Source of the DNA: an uncultured Azospirillum sp.
GTDB lineage: Bacteria > Pseudomonadota > Alphaproteobacteria > Azospirillales > Azospirillaceae
Reading direction: 5' to 3'
Assembly (NCBI RefSeq): GCF_946480385.1
Contig: NZ_CAMLJP010000001.1
Span: 131,819-195,818, forward strand
Length of the DNA stretch: 64,000 nucleotides
Shown: positions 20,375 to 31,227 of the stretch, one piece after another
Numbering within the stretch: the stretch's first letter is position 1
Layout: every line of letters begins with the position of its first letter
The notes under the pieces: generated by a model
Databases searched by the model: none
What the model was told of the DNA's origin: nothing
What the model saw: the letters and a program-made list of their open reading frames with translations, nothing else
Translations under genes and position numbers: made by a program

Positions 20375-20570
20375 GTCCGTCGGCAGGTTTCCTGGCTCGC
20401 GGGTCGCCGCATCGCCGTCCGCCTTCCCGGCCCATAAAGGACCAGTGGCATGATGGACGGGACGCTCGCCGCTTACAGTTGCGGGGGCAGCCGCGGCATT
20501 GGCGCTTCCAAAGAAGCACCGCACCGCATTCCCTATTATCCCCGCCGCCCGTCAGGACGGGCAGGGCACC
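20375..20570 (-). promoter_or_regulatory. Cobalamin (AdoCbl) riboswitch
   Basis: Read on the minus strand, the leader has all main parts of the B12 riboswitch in order: GGGAATGCGGTGC, the core GCTGCCCCCGCAACTGTAAG followed by GCGG, and the B12 box AGCCAGGAAACCTGCC near the 3' end. It precedes cbtB by about 45 bases. The hairpin at 20339-20356 takes in two bases of the cbtB Shine-Dalgarno, which suggests control of translation, with cobalamin switching the unit off. The downstream unit runs without a visible terminator from cbtB to cobJ. Confidence 0.95.
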
Positions 20571-20678
20571 GTCGGACGGCCACCATCGCAGTGCCGCGCG
20601 CGTTTGGCAAGCCCACAATAAGGCGTCTGCCGCACGGACGATCTTGCGCACCGACATTTTGGATGCTGTCATGTTTGG

Positions 20679-20706
20679 CGGACAGAGTGTCCGGAAATCC
20701 GACACT
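20679..20706. promoter_or_regulatory. Overlapping palindromes, probable activator-binding sites (UAS)
   Basis: Two palindromes overlap here: CGGACA-GAG-TGTCCG (20679-20693) and AGTGTC-N9-GACACT (20686-20706). They are centred about 110 bases upstream of the sigma-54 -24 element. That is the usual distance of enhancer-like sites for sigma-54 activators. The activator encoded downstream of this operon is the obvious candidate. Confidence 0.6.
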
Positions 20707-20802
20707 TTCCGGTGCTGAGGTGAGCGATTGGATAGAGGGCGCCGCAGCAAAACCGGAGGAGAAACAACGGGGCCGGGGCCCCGATCGAAGCGAACCCGGC
20801 CG

Positions 20803-20818
20803 TGGCACGCTTCGTGCG
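20803..20818 (+). promoter_or_regulatory. Sigma-54 (RpoN) promoter for HAAT transporter operon
   Basis: TGGCACGCTTCGTGCG matches the -24/-12 pattern TGGCACG-N4-TTGC with GG and GC exactly 10 bases apart. The only core mismatch is G for the first T of TTGC. It lies about 90 bases before the livG start with no other gene between. Confidence 0.75.
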
Positions 20819-20907
20819 TACAACAATAGGTGAAACGTCCCGCCGCATGGCGGCTCCTGGGCTCGAAGCCCGGTCATAAGGACGAACGGGAGGAGAATTC
20901 GCGACCG

Positions 20908-21667
20908 ATGAACGCCGCACCGAACGACGACATCATCCTGGAAGCGCGCAACCTGACGAAGGAGTTCAAGGGGTTCGTGGCGGTGAAGGAGGTGAACCTG
21001 CAGGTTCGCCGCGGCACCATCCACGCGCTGATCGGCCCGAACGGCGCCGGCAAGAGCACGGTGTTCAACCTGCTGACCAAGTTCCTGACGCCGACGCGCG
21101 GCCAGATCCTCTACAAGGGCCGCGACATCACCCGCACCAAGCCGGCCGACATCGCGTTGATGGGGCTGGTGCGCTCCTTCCAGATCTCGGCCGTCTTCCC
21201 GCATCTCAGCGTGCTGGAGAATGTCCGCGTCGCCTTGCAGCGGCCGCTCGGCACCAGCTTCCATTTCTGGAAGTCCGAATCGTCGCTCTACGACCTGCAT
21301 CACCGGGCGCTGGAGCTGATCGAGGCGGTGAACCTCACCCCCTGGGCCGGCCACACCGCCGCCGAACTGCCCTATGGCCGCAAGCGCGCGCTGGAGATCG
21401 CCACCACGCTGGCGCTCGACCCGGAGGTGATGCTGCTCGACGAGCCGCTGGCCGGCATGGGCCATGAGGACATCGAGGGCACGGCGGCTCTCATCAAGCG
21501 CGTCGCCGCCGACCGCACCGTGCTGATGGTGGAGCACAACCTGTCGGTCGTCGCCCACCTGTCGGACACCATCACCGTTCTGCGCCGCGGCGAGATCCTG
21601 GCGGAGGGGCCGTACGAGGTCGTCTCCAAGAACCCGCAGGTGATGGAAGCATATATGGGGACCGGAC

Positions 21668-21675
<8 letters not shown>
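20908..21675 (+). CDS. HAAT-type ABC transporter ATP-binding protein (LivG-like)
   Basis: A 255-residue ATPase with Walker A GPNGAGKST, a Q-loop in SFQIS, the non-canonical signature LPYGRKRALEIA typical of LivG, Walker B VMLLDEPLAG and the H-loop VEHN. LivG proteins energise uptake of branched-chain amino acids, amides or related solutes. The ATG at 20908 has GGGAGGAG about 12 bases upstream, and an open extension to 20830 lacks support. It is first in the operon livG-livF-binding protein-livH-livM and overlaps livF by 8 bases. Confidence 0.93.
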
Positions 21676-22390
<715 letters not shown>

Positions 22391-22543
22391 GGCGTCCAGC
22401 CATCTGACATCGCCGGCATGAACGTCGCCTTGGCCCGCAATTCGGGGCCGGGGCGGCGAACTGCCGCAGCTTGCCCGATTACGGCCACAGGGACCCGCGA
22501 AGGGAACCGGCCGACAATAAAACCAAGAGGGAGAGACCTTCTG

Positions 22544-23752
22544 ATGCGCACGCTTCTTCTCGCCGGCACCGCCCTGCTGACGCTCGCCGGAACCGCGCTT
22601 CCGGCCTCGGCACAGGTGTCGGACAACGTCATCCGCATCGGCGTGCTGAACGACCGTTCCGGCATCTACGCCGATCTCGCCGGCGAAGGCTCCGCCATCG
22701 CCGCCCGGATGGCGGCGGAGGAGTTCGGCAACAAGGTCGCCGGCGCCCCGGTCGAGATCGTCGTCGCCGACCACCAGAACAAGGCCGACATTGCCGCGTC
22801 GAAGGCGCGCGAGTGGGTGGACACCGGCGGCGTCGACGTCATCGCCGACGTGCCGAACTCCGCCGCCGCCCTGGCGGTGCAGGGCATCGCCAAGGACAAG
22901 AAGCGCATCTTCCTGATGTCCGGCCCGGGCGCCACCGCGCTGAGCGGCGCGCAGTGCAGCCCCTACGGCTTCCAGTGGACCTACGACAACTACGCCATGG
23001 CCGCCGGTACCGGCCGCGCCCTGTATGAGCAGGGCAAGAAGAAGTGGTTCTTCGTGACCGCCGACTACGCCTTCGGCCAGTCGCTGGAGGAGGAGACCAC
23101 CAAGATGGTGAAGTCGCTGGGCGGCACCATCGTCGGATCGGTGCGCCATCCGCTCGGCACCTCCGACTTCTCGTCCTTCCTGCTGCAGGCGCAGGGGTCG
23201 GGCGCCGACGTGATCGGTCTGGCCAATGCCGGCGGCGACACCGTCAACGCCGTCAAGCAGGCGTCCGAGTTCGGCATCACCCAGGCGGGCCAGAGCCTGG
23301 CCGGTCTGCTGATGTTCATCACCGACGTGAATGCGCTGGGGCTGCAGTCGGCGCAGGGCCTGATGCTGACCACCGGCTTCTACTGGGACATGGACGACCA
23401 GACCCGCGAATGGTCGAAGAAGTTCGAGGCCAAGGCCGGCAAGAAGCCGACCATGGTGCAGGCCGGCGTCTATTCGGCGGTGAAGCATTACCTGAAGGCG
23501 GTCGAGGCGGCGAAGACCGACGACGCCGACAAGGTCGCCGCCAAGATGCGCGAACTGCCGGTCGAGGACATGTTCGCCAAGAAGGGCAAGGTCGCCGCCA
23601 ACGGCCGCATGTTCCACGACATGTATCTGGCCCAGGTGAAGACCCCGGCCGAATCGAAGGGCCCGTGGGATTATTACAAGATCGTCAAGACCATCCCGGC
23701 CGACACCGCCTTCATGGACCCGAAGCAGAGCGGCTGCCCGCTGGTGAAGTGA
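22544..23752 (+). CDS. HAAT-family periplasmic substrate-binding protein
   Basis: A 402-residue LivK/AmiC-type binding protein. A signal peptide (about residues 1-24, cut after ASA) precedes the mature start QVSDNVIRIGVLNDRSG. The two lobes include DHQNKADIAASKAREW and FVTADYAFGQSLEEET. The C-terminal CP...K end is common in the family. The ATG at 22544 follows a GAGGGAGAG ribosome site. The ligand cannot be read from sequence: branched-chain amino acids, short amides, urea-like or aromatic compounds are all possible. Confidence 0.92.
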   Translation: MRTLLLAGTALLTLAGTALPASAQVSDNVIRIGVLNDRSGIYADLAGEGSAIAARMAAEEFGNKVAGAPVEIVVADHQNKADIAASKAREWVDTGGVDVIADVPNSAAALAVQGIAKDKKRIFLMSGPGATALSGAQCSPYGFQWTYDNYAMAAGTGRALYEQGKKKWFFVTADYAFGQSLEEETTKMVKSLGGTIVGSVRHPLGTSDFSSFLLQAQGSGADVIGLANAGGDTVNAVKQASEFGITQAGQSLAGLLMFITDVNALGLQSAQGLMLTTGFYWDMDDQTREWSKKFEAKAGKKPTMVQAGVYSAVKHYLKAVEAAKTDDADKVAAKMRELPVEDMFAKKGKVAANGRMFHDMYLAQVKTPAESKGPWDYYKIVKTIPADTAFMDPKQSGCPLVK

Positions 23753-23768
23753 GGGGGCGGGCGCATCT

Positions 23769-23920
23769 TGCTCCCTCCCTAACCCTCCCCCGCTCTCGGC
23801 CGGCCGAAGGCCGGTCCGATCGAGGGAGAGGGGACTGCCGCCGCTTCGGCATTTACGTTTCGCTGACAAGCGTCCTGCCCCCTCTCCCACCGAAGGTGGG
23901 GGAGGGATGGGGAGGGGGCA
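23769..23920. repeat. GC-rich palindromic repeat, copy 4
   Basis: This copy lies between the binding-protein gene and livH. It starts TTGCTCCCTCCCTAACCCTC and ends GGAGGGATGGGGAGGGGGCA, so the outer ends are inverted copies of each other. Inside are two further CCCTCTCCC/GGGAGAGGG-type hairpins. As in other operons, such a structure could protect the mRNA of the highly expressed binding protein from decay. Confidence 0.8.
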
Positions 23921-23980
23921 ACGGCGGCAACCACTTACCAAAACCAAAAACAACACCAACGAACCGGGAGAAATGCGGAG

Positions 23981-24868
23981 ATGGTCAGCCTGCTGGGAAT
24001 CCCGCCCCAAGTGCTGTTCGGGCAGCTTCTGCTCGGCCTGATCAATGGGTCCTTCTATGCGCTGCTCAGCCTCGGGCTGGCGGTGATCTTCGGCATGTTG
24101 AACGTCATCAACTTCGCCCACGGCGCGCTCTACATGGTCGGCGCCTTTGTGGCGTGGCTGCTGCTGACCTATGCCGGCATCGGCTATTGGGGGGCGCTGG
24201 TGATCGCGCCGGTGGTCGTCGGGCTGCTCGGCATCGCGCTGGAAAAGACGCTGCTGTCGCGGCTCTACAAGCTGGACCATCTCTATGGGCTGTTGCTGAC
24301 CTTCGGGCTGGCGCTGATCCTGGAGGGGGCGTTCCGCCACCAGTACGGCGTCTCCGGCCAGCCCTACCCGATTCCCGCAGCCCTCCAGGGCGGGCAGAAT
24401 CTGGGCTTCATGTTCCTGCCCAACTATCGCGGCTGGGTCGTCGTCGCCTCGCTGGTCATCTGCTTCGGCACCTGGTTCGCCATCGAGCGGACGAAGCTGG
24501 GCGCCTATCTGCGCGCGGCGACGGAGAACCCGACGCTGGTCCAGGCCTTCGGCATCAACGTGCCGGTGATGGTGTCGCTGACCTACGGCTTCGGCGTGGC
24601 GCTGGCCGGGCTGGCCGGCGTGCTGGCGGCGCCGATCTATCAGGTGTCGCCACTGATGGGGACCAACCTGATCATCATCGTCTTCGCCGTGGTGGTGATC
24701 GGCGGCATGGGCTCGATCCTGGGCGCCATCGTCACCGGCCTCGGGTTGGGGATGCTGGAGGGGTTGACCAAGGTCTTCTATCCCGAAGCGTCCAACATCG
24801 TCGTATTCGTCGTGATGGCGATCGTCCTTCTCATCAAGCCCGCAGGCCTCTTCGGACGGGAGCGTTGA
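23981..24868 (+). CDS. HAAT-type ABC transporter permease (LivH-like)
   Basis: A 295-residue permease with about eight hydrophobic helices and the LivH features LINGSFYALLSLGLAVIFG near the start and GGMGSILGAIVTGLGLGMLE near the end. It forms the membrane channel with the LivM-like protein encoded four bases downstream. The ribosome site GGGAGAAATGCGGAG overlaps the end of the spacer after repeat copy 4. Confidence 0.93.
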   Translation: MVSLLGIPPQVLFGQLLLGLINGSFYALLSLGLAVIFGMLNVINFAHGALYMVGAFVAWLLLTYAGIGYWGALVIAPVVVGLLGIALEKTLLSRLYKLDHLYGLLLTFGLALILEGAFRHQYGVSGQPYPIPAALQGGQNLGFMFLPNYRGWVVVASLVICFGTWFAIERTKLGAYLRAATENPTLVQAFGINVPVMVSLTYGFGVALAGLAGVLAAPIYQVSPLMGTNLIIIVFAVVVIGGMGSILGAIVTGLGLGMLEGLTKVFYPEASNIVVFVVMAIVLLIKPAGLFGRER

Positions 24869-24872
24869 TCCA

Positions 24873-25841
24873 ATGACCGTCGCCAGCAATTCCACCCGCG
24901 TCGCGGTTCGGGGTCCGGCCATCGGCACGGCGCTGATCGCCGCCGTCCTGCTGCTGCTCGCGCTCGCGGCACCCTTCGTGCTGTATCCCGTCTTCCTGAT
25001 GAAGGTGCTGTGCTTCGCGCTGTTCGCCTGCGCCTTCAACCTGCTGATCGGCTTCGCCGGCCTGCTCAGCTTCGGCCATGCCGCCTTCTTCGGCGGGGCG
25101 GCCTACATCGCCGCCCACACGGTGAAGGAATGGGGCTGGGCGCCCGAATTCGGGCTGCTCGCCGCCACGATCGTCGCCGGGCTGATGGGGCTGGTCTTCG
25201 GCCTGATCGCCATCCGCCGCCAGGGCATCTATTTCGCCATGATCACACTGGCGCTGTCGCAGATGGTGTTCTTCCTGGCGCTGCAGCTGCCCTTCACCCA
25301 TGGCGAGGACGGCATCCAGGGCGTGCCGCGCGGCCTGCTGTTCGGGCTGTTCGACCTCAGCCAGCCGCTGACCATGTACTACACCGTGCTGGCGATCTTC
25401 GTCGCCGGCTTCGCCCTGATCTGGCGCACGGTCCATTCGCCCTTCGGCCAGGTGCTGAAGGCGATCCGCGAGAACGAGCCGCGCGCGGTGTCGCTCGGCT
25501 ACCGCACCGACCGCTACAAGCTGGTCGCCTTCGTGCTGTCGGCCTCGCTGGCCGGGCTCGCCGGCGGGACCAAGGCGATCGTCTTCCAGCTTGCCAGCCT
25601 GACCGACGTGACGTGGCAGATGTCGGGCGAGGTGGTGCTGATGACGCTCTTGGGCGGCATGGGCACGCTGTTCGGGCCGGTGGTGGGTGCCGGGCTGGTG
25701 GTGACGCTGGAAAGCTACCTCGCCTCCACCAGCCTGCCGGTGCCGGTGGTGATCGGCTGCATCTTCGTCGTCTGCGTCCTGCTCTTCCGCCGCGGCATCG
25801 TCGGCGAGCTGATGGCCCGCCTGCCCAAGCGGGGACACTGA
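24873..25841 (+). CDS. HAAT-type ABC transporter permease (LivM-like)
   Basis: A 322-residue permease with about nine to ten hydrophobic helices. The LivM pattern FNLLIGFAGLLSFGHAAFFG and the cytoplasmic loop VLKAIRENEPRAVSLGY (the EAA-like coupling loop) are present. It is last in the transporter operon and is followed by a strong terminator at 25884-25910. Confidence 0.93.
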   Translation: MTVASNSTRVAVRGPAIGTALIAAVLLLLALAAPFVLYPVFLMKVLCFALFACAFNLLIGFAGLLSFGHAAFFGGAAYIAAHTVKEWGWAPEFGLLAATIVAGLMGLVFGLIAIRRQGIYFAMITLALSQMVFFLALQLPFTHGEDGIQGVPRGLLFGLFDLSQPLTMYYTVLAIFVAGFALIWRTVHSPFGQVLKAIRENEPRAVSLGYRTDRYKLVAFVLSASLAGLAGGTKAIVFQLASLTDVTWQMSGEVVLMTLLGGMGTLFGPVVGAGLVVTLESYLASTSLPVPVVIGCIFVVCVLLFRRGIVGELMARLPKRGH

Positions 25842-25883
25842 GCGGGGCATCGAGTCTGCCGTCTTCTCCGTAAACTCCCCCAG

Positions 25884-25910
25884 GGGGGACCGGAAGGTCC
25901 CCCTCTTTTT
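25884..25910 (+). terminator. Rho-independent terminator after livM
   Basis: A perfect 8-bp stem GGGGGACC/GGTCCCCC with a GGAA loop is followed by TCTTTTT. It ends the transporter operon. The remaining bases to 26226 hold no recognised gene but presumably the promoter of the activator. Confidence 0.85.
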
Positions 25911-26226
25911 CCCTGCCCGTCCGGGTTGAAAGACCCAAAGAGAAACGGGGCTATGGCGGAGGATGTAGAGAACTCGTCCGGATTGCCTTTTTAAAAAGCG
26001 GTCAGAACCGGCATGCGGCAAAGCTTTGATCTGATGAACGGGTGCGGATCGACCCCACGCACCCGAACGAACCTGCACGCCTTCCCTTTAATCCGACGGA
26101 TGGGCTACTATGTTGACCTCTGATATTGTTGGCAAATTGCGTTGCAATGCAGCAGGCCCAAAAGCCGGCATCGCAAGAGGCCTCGACACCGGGACGACGA
26201 AGATCGGTCCCGTTTGGGAGGGTGAC

Positions 26227-27642
<1,416 letters not shown>

Positions 27643-27754
27643 TGCGGGCATAGCCTGCCGGTCATAAATTCCGTATCGCGAAACCTTGTTCCATTGACGT
27701 GCTGTCCCGCCGCTGGCAGGATCATCCCGCGATCTTTTGCGGGAGGGTTCGAGC

Positions 27755-28567
27755 ATGCGCAGGCGGGAAGAGGCTCTGGTCGCCGACGATCTGGCGGACG
27801 ACGAGAAGGACCCGCGCTTCGTCACGGCGCTGGCCCGCGGGCTGGAACTGCTGCGTGCCTTCCGCCGCAACGAATCGATGCTCGGCAATCTGGAACTGGC
27901 GCAGCGCACCGGCCTGCCCAAGCCGACGGTGTCGCGGCTGACCTACACGCTGTCGAAGCTGGGCTATCTCGCCTACGACCAGAACACCGGGAAATACCGG
28001 CTCGGCACCTCGGTGCTGGCGCTCGGCTATGCCAGCCTGTCGGGCATGGGCATCCGGCAGGTCGCCCGGCCGCTGATGCAGGAGCTGGCCGACCAGACCG
28101 GTCTTGCCGTTGCGCTCGGCGGCCGCGACCGGCTGAGCATGATCTATCTGGAATGCTGCAAGGCGACCGGGCCGATCACCCTGTCGCTCGACGTCGGCTC
28201 CCACATCAAGCTGTCGACCACCGGCATGGGCCGCGCCTATCTGGCCGCCTTGCCGGAGGCGGAGCGCGCGCCGCTGATGGCGAAGCTGGAAGAGCATGAG
28301 GGGGAGCGCTGGCCCGAGATCCGCGACGGCATCCTCCAGGCCATCGAGGATTACCGGACGCGCGGCTATTGCCGGTCCATCGGCGCCTGGAAGTCGGAGG
28401 TGCATGCCGTCGGCGTCCCCTTCGTGCCGCGCGACGGGTCGCAGGTTCTGGCCTTCAACTGCGGCGGGCCGGCCTTCATGGTCGATCTGAAGAAGCTGGA
28501 GGAGGAGTTCGCGCCCCGGCTGGTGGCGATGGTCCGGCGGATCGACGCGGCGCTGTTCAACGGGTGA
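27755..28567 (+). CDS. IclR-family transcriptional regulator
   Basis: A 270-residue regulator. The winged helix-turn-helix covers about residues 20-85 (LELAQRTGLPKPTVSRLTYTL), and the effector-binding IclR domain runs from about 100 to the end with SIGAWKSEVHAVGVP. The ATG at 27755 has GGGAGGG seven bases upstream, and a TTG at 27737 is rejected. It follows the sigma-54 activator on the same strand. Homologous regulators often control aromatic or dicarboxylate use, but no target is visible here. Confidence 0.9.
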   Translation: MRRREEALVADDLADDEKDPRFVTALARGLELLRAFRRNESMLGNLELAQRTGLPKPTVSRLTYTLSKLGYLAYDQNTGKYRLGTSVLALGYASLSGMGIRQVARPLMQELADQTGLAVALGGRDRLSMIYLECCKATGPITLSLDVGSHIKLSTTGMGRAYLAALPEAERAPLMAKLEEHEGERWPEIRDGILQAIEDYRTRGYCRSIGAWKSEVHAVGVPFVPRDGSQVLAFNCGGPAFMVDLKKLEEEFAPRLVAMVRRIDAALFNG

Positions 28568-28687
28568 GGCTAAGCGCGGCATTCGAAGCCGACACCCCGC
28601 CCTGTCGCAGCCCAAGGGAACCCCAAACCGCAACGAACCGTTTTCCCGATACGGGTCATTTCGACCGGTGGGGAAGGACGGAACGGC

Positions 28688-29347
28688 ATGGATGGTGGGT
28701 TGACGGACTGGCTGGTGCAGGTGATGCACCATCTTCACTATATCGGGATCTTCCTGCTGGTGGCGCTGGCGCGGGTGTTCCCGCCGCTCCCCGCCGAGTC
28801 GGTGATCCCGCTGGCCGGCATCGGGGCGGCGACCGGCGAATTCTCGCTGGTGGGGATCGCCATCGCCGGCGGGCTCGGTTCGCTGGCCGGGCAATTGGTG
28901 TGGTTCCTGCCGAGTCGCCTGATGGGGCGCGAGCGGCTTGAGGCGTTCCTGAAGAAATACGGTCCCTGGCTGACCATCAACCCGAAGAAGGTGCGGCGGA
29001 GCACCGACTGGTTCGCCAAGCGCGGCGGGCTGGCCGTGCTGTTCTCGCAGCCGGTACCGGGGGTGCGGACGCTGATCTCCATCCCCGCCGGCGCCTGCAA
29101 GATGTCGATCCTGAACTATTCGCTGGCGTCGGGCATCGGGTCGGTGCTGTGGACGCTGCTGCTGGCCTGGACCGGCTACATGCTGTCGACCTGGCCCTTC
29201 GCCCACCGGCTGGTCGGCTATTTCACCGTCGGGCTGCTGGTGGTGCTGGTGGGCCTGTATCTCTGGCGGCTGTTCAGCCACCTGCATCTGCTGCGCAAGG
29301 ACCGTGCGGCAGGGAAGGCGGCATCCGTCACGCCCTCCGCCGGCTGA
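28688..29347 (+). CDS. DedA-family membrane protein
   Basis: A 219-residue protein with about five hydrophobic helices. The segment VFPPLPAESVIPLAGIGA near residue 35 and the later SQPVPGVRTLISIPAG are the conserved DedA parts with membrane-embedded Pro/Glu and Arg. DedA (VTT) proteins move phospholipid carriers across the membrane and influence envelope stability. The C-terminal tail is basic. It converges with the LysE-like gene, with 12 bases between stops. Confidence 0.9.
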   Translation: MDGGLTDWLVQVMHHLHYIGIFLLVALARVFPPLPAESVIPLAGIGAATGEFSLVGIAIAGGLGSLAGQLVWFLPSRLMGRERLEAFLKKYGPWLTINPKKVRRSTDWFAKRGGLAVLFSQPVPGVRTLISIPAGACKMSILNYSLASGIGSVLWTLLLAWTGYMLSTWPFAHRLVGYFTVGLLVVLVGLYLWRLFSHLHLLRKDRAAGKAASVTPSAG

Positions 29348-29359
29348 AAGGCGGTATCG

Positions 29360-30013
29360 TCAGGCCGTCGCCATGCCGACGATGCCGGTGGCGGCCATGC
29401 CCAGCGCCCACAGGCCGAAGACGCCCAGCGCCACGCCGGTGCAGTGGTTCAGCATGGTCAGGCCACGGTCGGAGATGCGGTGACGCACGGCGGCCACTCC
29501 CATCGCCAGCGTCATCCACCACAGCGACGACCCGATGAAGACACCCAGCACCAGGGTTGACGCTTCCAGGCGGTTCAGCGTGCCGCCCAGCCCGAATCCG
29601 GCGAAGATGGCGATGAAGGCCATGATGGTCGCCGGGTTGGTCAGGGTCAGCGACAGGCCGGTCATGAACCCGGTGAACCAGGATTTGCTGTCGGGAGCGG
29701 CCGCGGCCTCCCGCTCCTCCGCTTCGGGCTGCTGGCGGAAGGTGCGGATCGCCACCACCAGCAGGAAGATGCCGCCGACCAGCTGGAAGGCGATCTCGTG
29801 CCCGCGCAGGAAGCTGAGCGCCGCCGACACGCCGAAGGCGGCGATGGCGCCGTAGAAGGTATCGGCCACCGCAGCACCGAATCCGGTGAAGAAGCCCATC
29901 AGGGGCCCATGCTGCAGGGTGCGGCGGATGCACAGCAGACCGATCGGCCCGACGGGTGCGGCGATGGCGAATCCGAGAACGATTCCCTGCAAAAGCACCC
30001 AGACTTCGTCCAC
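29360..30013 (-). CDS. LysE/RhtB-family amino-acid exporter
   Basis: A 217-residue protein with about six hydrophobic helices. The start GIVLGFAIAAPVGPIGLLCIRRTL is the LysE signature, and TNPATIMAFIAIFAGFGLG is the second conserved half. A GTG at 30013 was chosen because it directly precedes this core and has GGGGGA about 9 bases upstream. The open frame to 30121 adds an unlikely, non-hydrophobic stretch. The substrate is probably an amino acid or derivative. Confidence 0.88.
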   Translation of the reverse strand: MDEVWVLLQGIVLGFAIAAPVGPIGLLCIRRTLQHGPLMGFFTGFGAAVADTFYGAIAAFGVSAALSFLRGHEIAFQLVGGIFLLVVAIRTFRQQPEAEEREAAAAPDSKSWFTGFMTGLSLTLTNPATIMAFIAIFAGFGLGGTLNRLEASTLVLGVFIGSSLWWMTLAMGVAAVRHRISDRGLTMLNHCTGVALGVFGLWALGMAATGIVGMATA

Positions 30014-30230
30014 CGAGCGTCGTCCCCCGAATTCCTGTGGCCGGTCGTGCCGGTTTCTCGCGACCAGTTCGTCGCAAAGACCATCGGCGGGGGTGATAAA
30101 CGCCCCCGCCCCTGTCGTCAACCGGGGGCGCCGCGATTCGCTGCACCGTTTTGTCCGCTTTCCCTGTTGTGCGGAATGATGGCGCGGTTATCCTTTGGGT
30201 CAAGTTTCCGCAGTCGGGAGTGGGTGGGAC

Positions 30231-31217
30231 ATGAAGACGCGTATTCTTGCCGGCATGCTGGCGATGACGGCGATCACGGCGGCCGGCGTTCCGGCGCTGG
30301 CCGACGACTTCTCGCCGGCGGTGGTGTTCGACCAGGGCGGCAAGTTCGACAAGTCCTTCAACGAGGCGGCCTATAACGGCGCCGAGCGGTTCAAGAAGGA
30401 AACCGGCACCGCCTACCGCGAGTTCGAGATCACCAACGAGGGCCAGCGCGAGCAGGCGATGCGCACGCTGGTCCGCCGCGGCGCCTCGGTGATCGTCGCC
30501 GTCGGCTTCTCGCAGACCGCGGCTGTGGACAAGGTGGCGAAGGAATCGCCCAAGACCAAGTTCTGCCTGATCGACGACAAGCTGGACGCCCCCAACGTCC
30601 AGTCCGTGACCTTCAAGGAGGAAGAGGGATCCTATCTGGTCGGCATGGCGGCGGCGCTCGCCTCGAAGACCGGCAAGGTCGGCTTCGTCGGCGGCATGGA
30701 CATCCCGCTGATCCGCAACTTCCTGACCGGCTACGAGCAGGGCGTGAAGCATGTCGCGCCGAACGACGAGGTGTTCGTCAACATGACCGGCACCACCCCG
30801 GCCGCCTGGAACGACCCCGGCCGCGGCGCCGAGTTGGCCAAGAGCCAGTTCTCGCGCGGCGCCGACGTGGTCTTCGCCGCGGCGGGCGCCACCGGTCTCG
30901 GCGTGCTGCAGGCGGCGGCCGATGCCGGCAAGCTGTCGATCGGCGTCGACAGCAACCAGAACCATGTCCATCCCGGCAGCGTCCTGACCTCCATGGTCAA
31001 GCGGGTGGACGTCGTCGTCTATGACTGCATGAAGGCGGCAAAGGACGGCAGCTGGAAGCCCGGCCACCGCGTCGTCGGCCTGAAGGAGGACGGCGTCGGC
31101 TATGCGCTGGACGACAACAACCGCAAGCTGATCACGCCGGAGATGGAAGCGAAGCTGGAAGAGGCGAAGAAGCAGATCATCGCGGGCTCGCTGACGGTCA
31201 AGCCGTACCAGCCGTAA
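30231..31217 (+). CDS. BMP-family lipoprotein-like solute-binding protein
   Basis: A 328-residue binding protein of the basic-membrane-protein (BMP/PnrA) family, which bind nucleosides or related solutes for ABC import. A signal peptide (about 1-24, cut after ALA) precedes the mature part with VFDQGGKFDKSFNEAAY, GFSQT, GFVGGMDIP and IGVDSNQNH. There is no lipobox cysteine. The double ATPase gene follows after 10 bases, but no permease gene is linked to it. Confidence 0.92.
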   Translation: MKTRILAGMLAMTAITAAGVPALADDFSPAVVFDQGGKFDKSFNEAAYNGAERFKKETGTAYREFEITNEGQREQAMRTLVRRGASVIVAVGFSQTAAVDKVAKESPKTKFCLIDDKLDAPNVQSVTFKEEEGSYLVGMAAALASKTGKVGFVGGMDIPLIRNFLTGYEQGVKHVAPNDEVFVNMTGTTPAAWNDPGRGAELAKSQFSRGADVVFAAAGATGLGVLQAAADAGKLSIGVDSNQNHVHPGSVLTSMVKRVDVVVYDCMKAAKDGSWKPGHRVVGLKEDGVGYALDDNNRKLITPEMEAKLEEAKKQIIAGSLTVKPYQP

Positions 31218-31227
31218 GCGGGTCTTC

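Noticed and set aside
26129..26149. Sigma-54-like TTGGCAAATTGCGTTGCA before the activator gene
   Set aside because: GG and GC are 11 bases apart instead of 10, a spacing that sigma-54 promoters do not tolerate well.
27714..27740. TGGCAGG...TTTTGC before the IclR gene as a sigma-54 promoter
   Set aside because: The two parts are about 20 bases apart, far from the fixed spacing.
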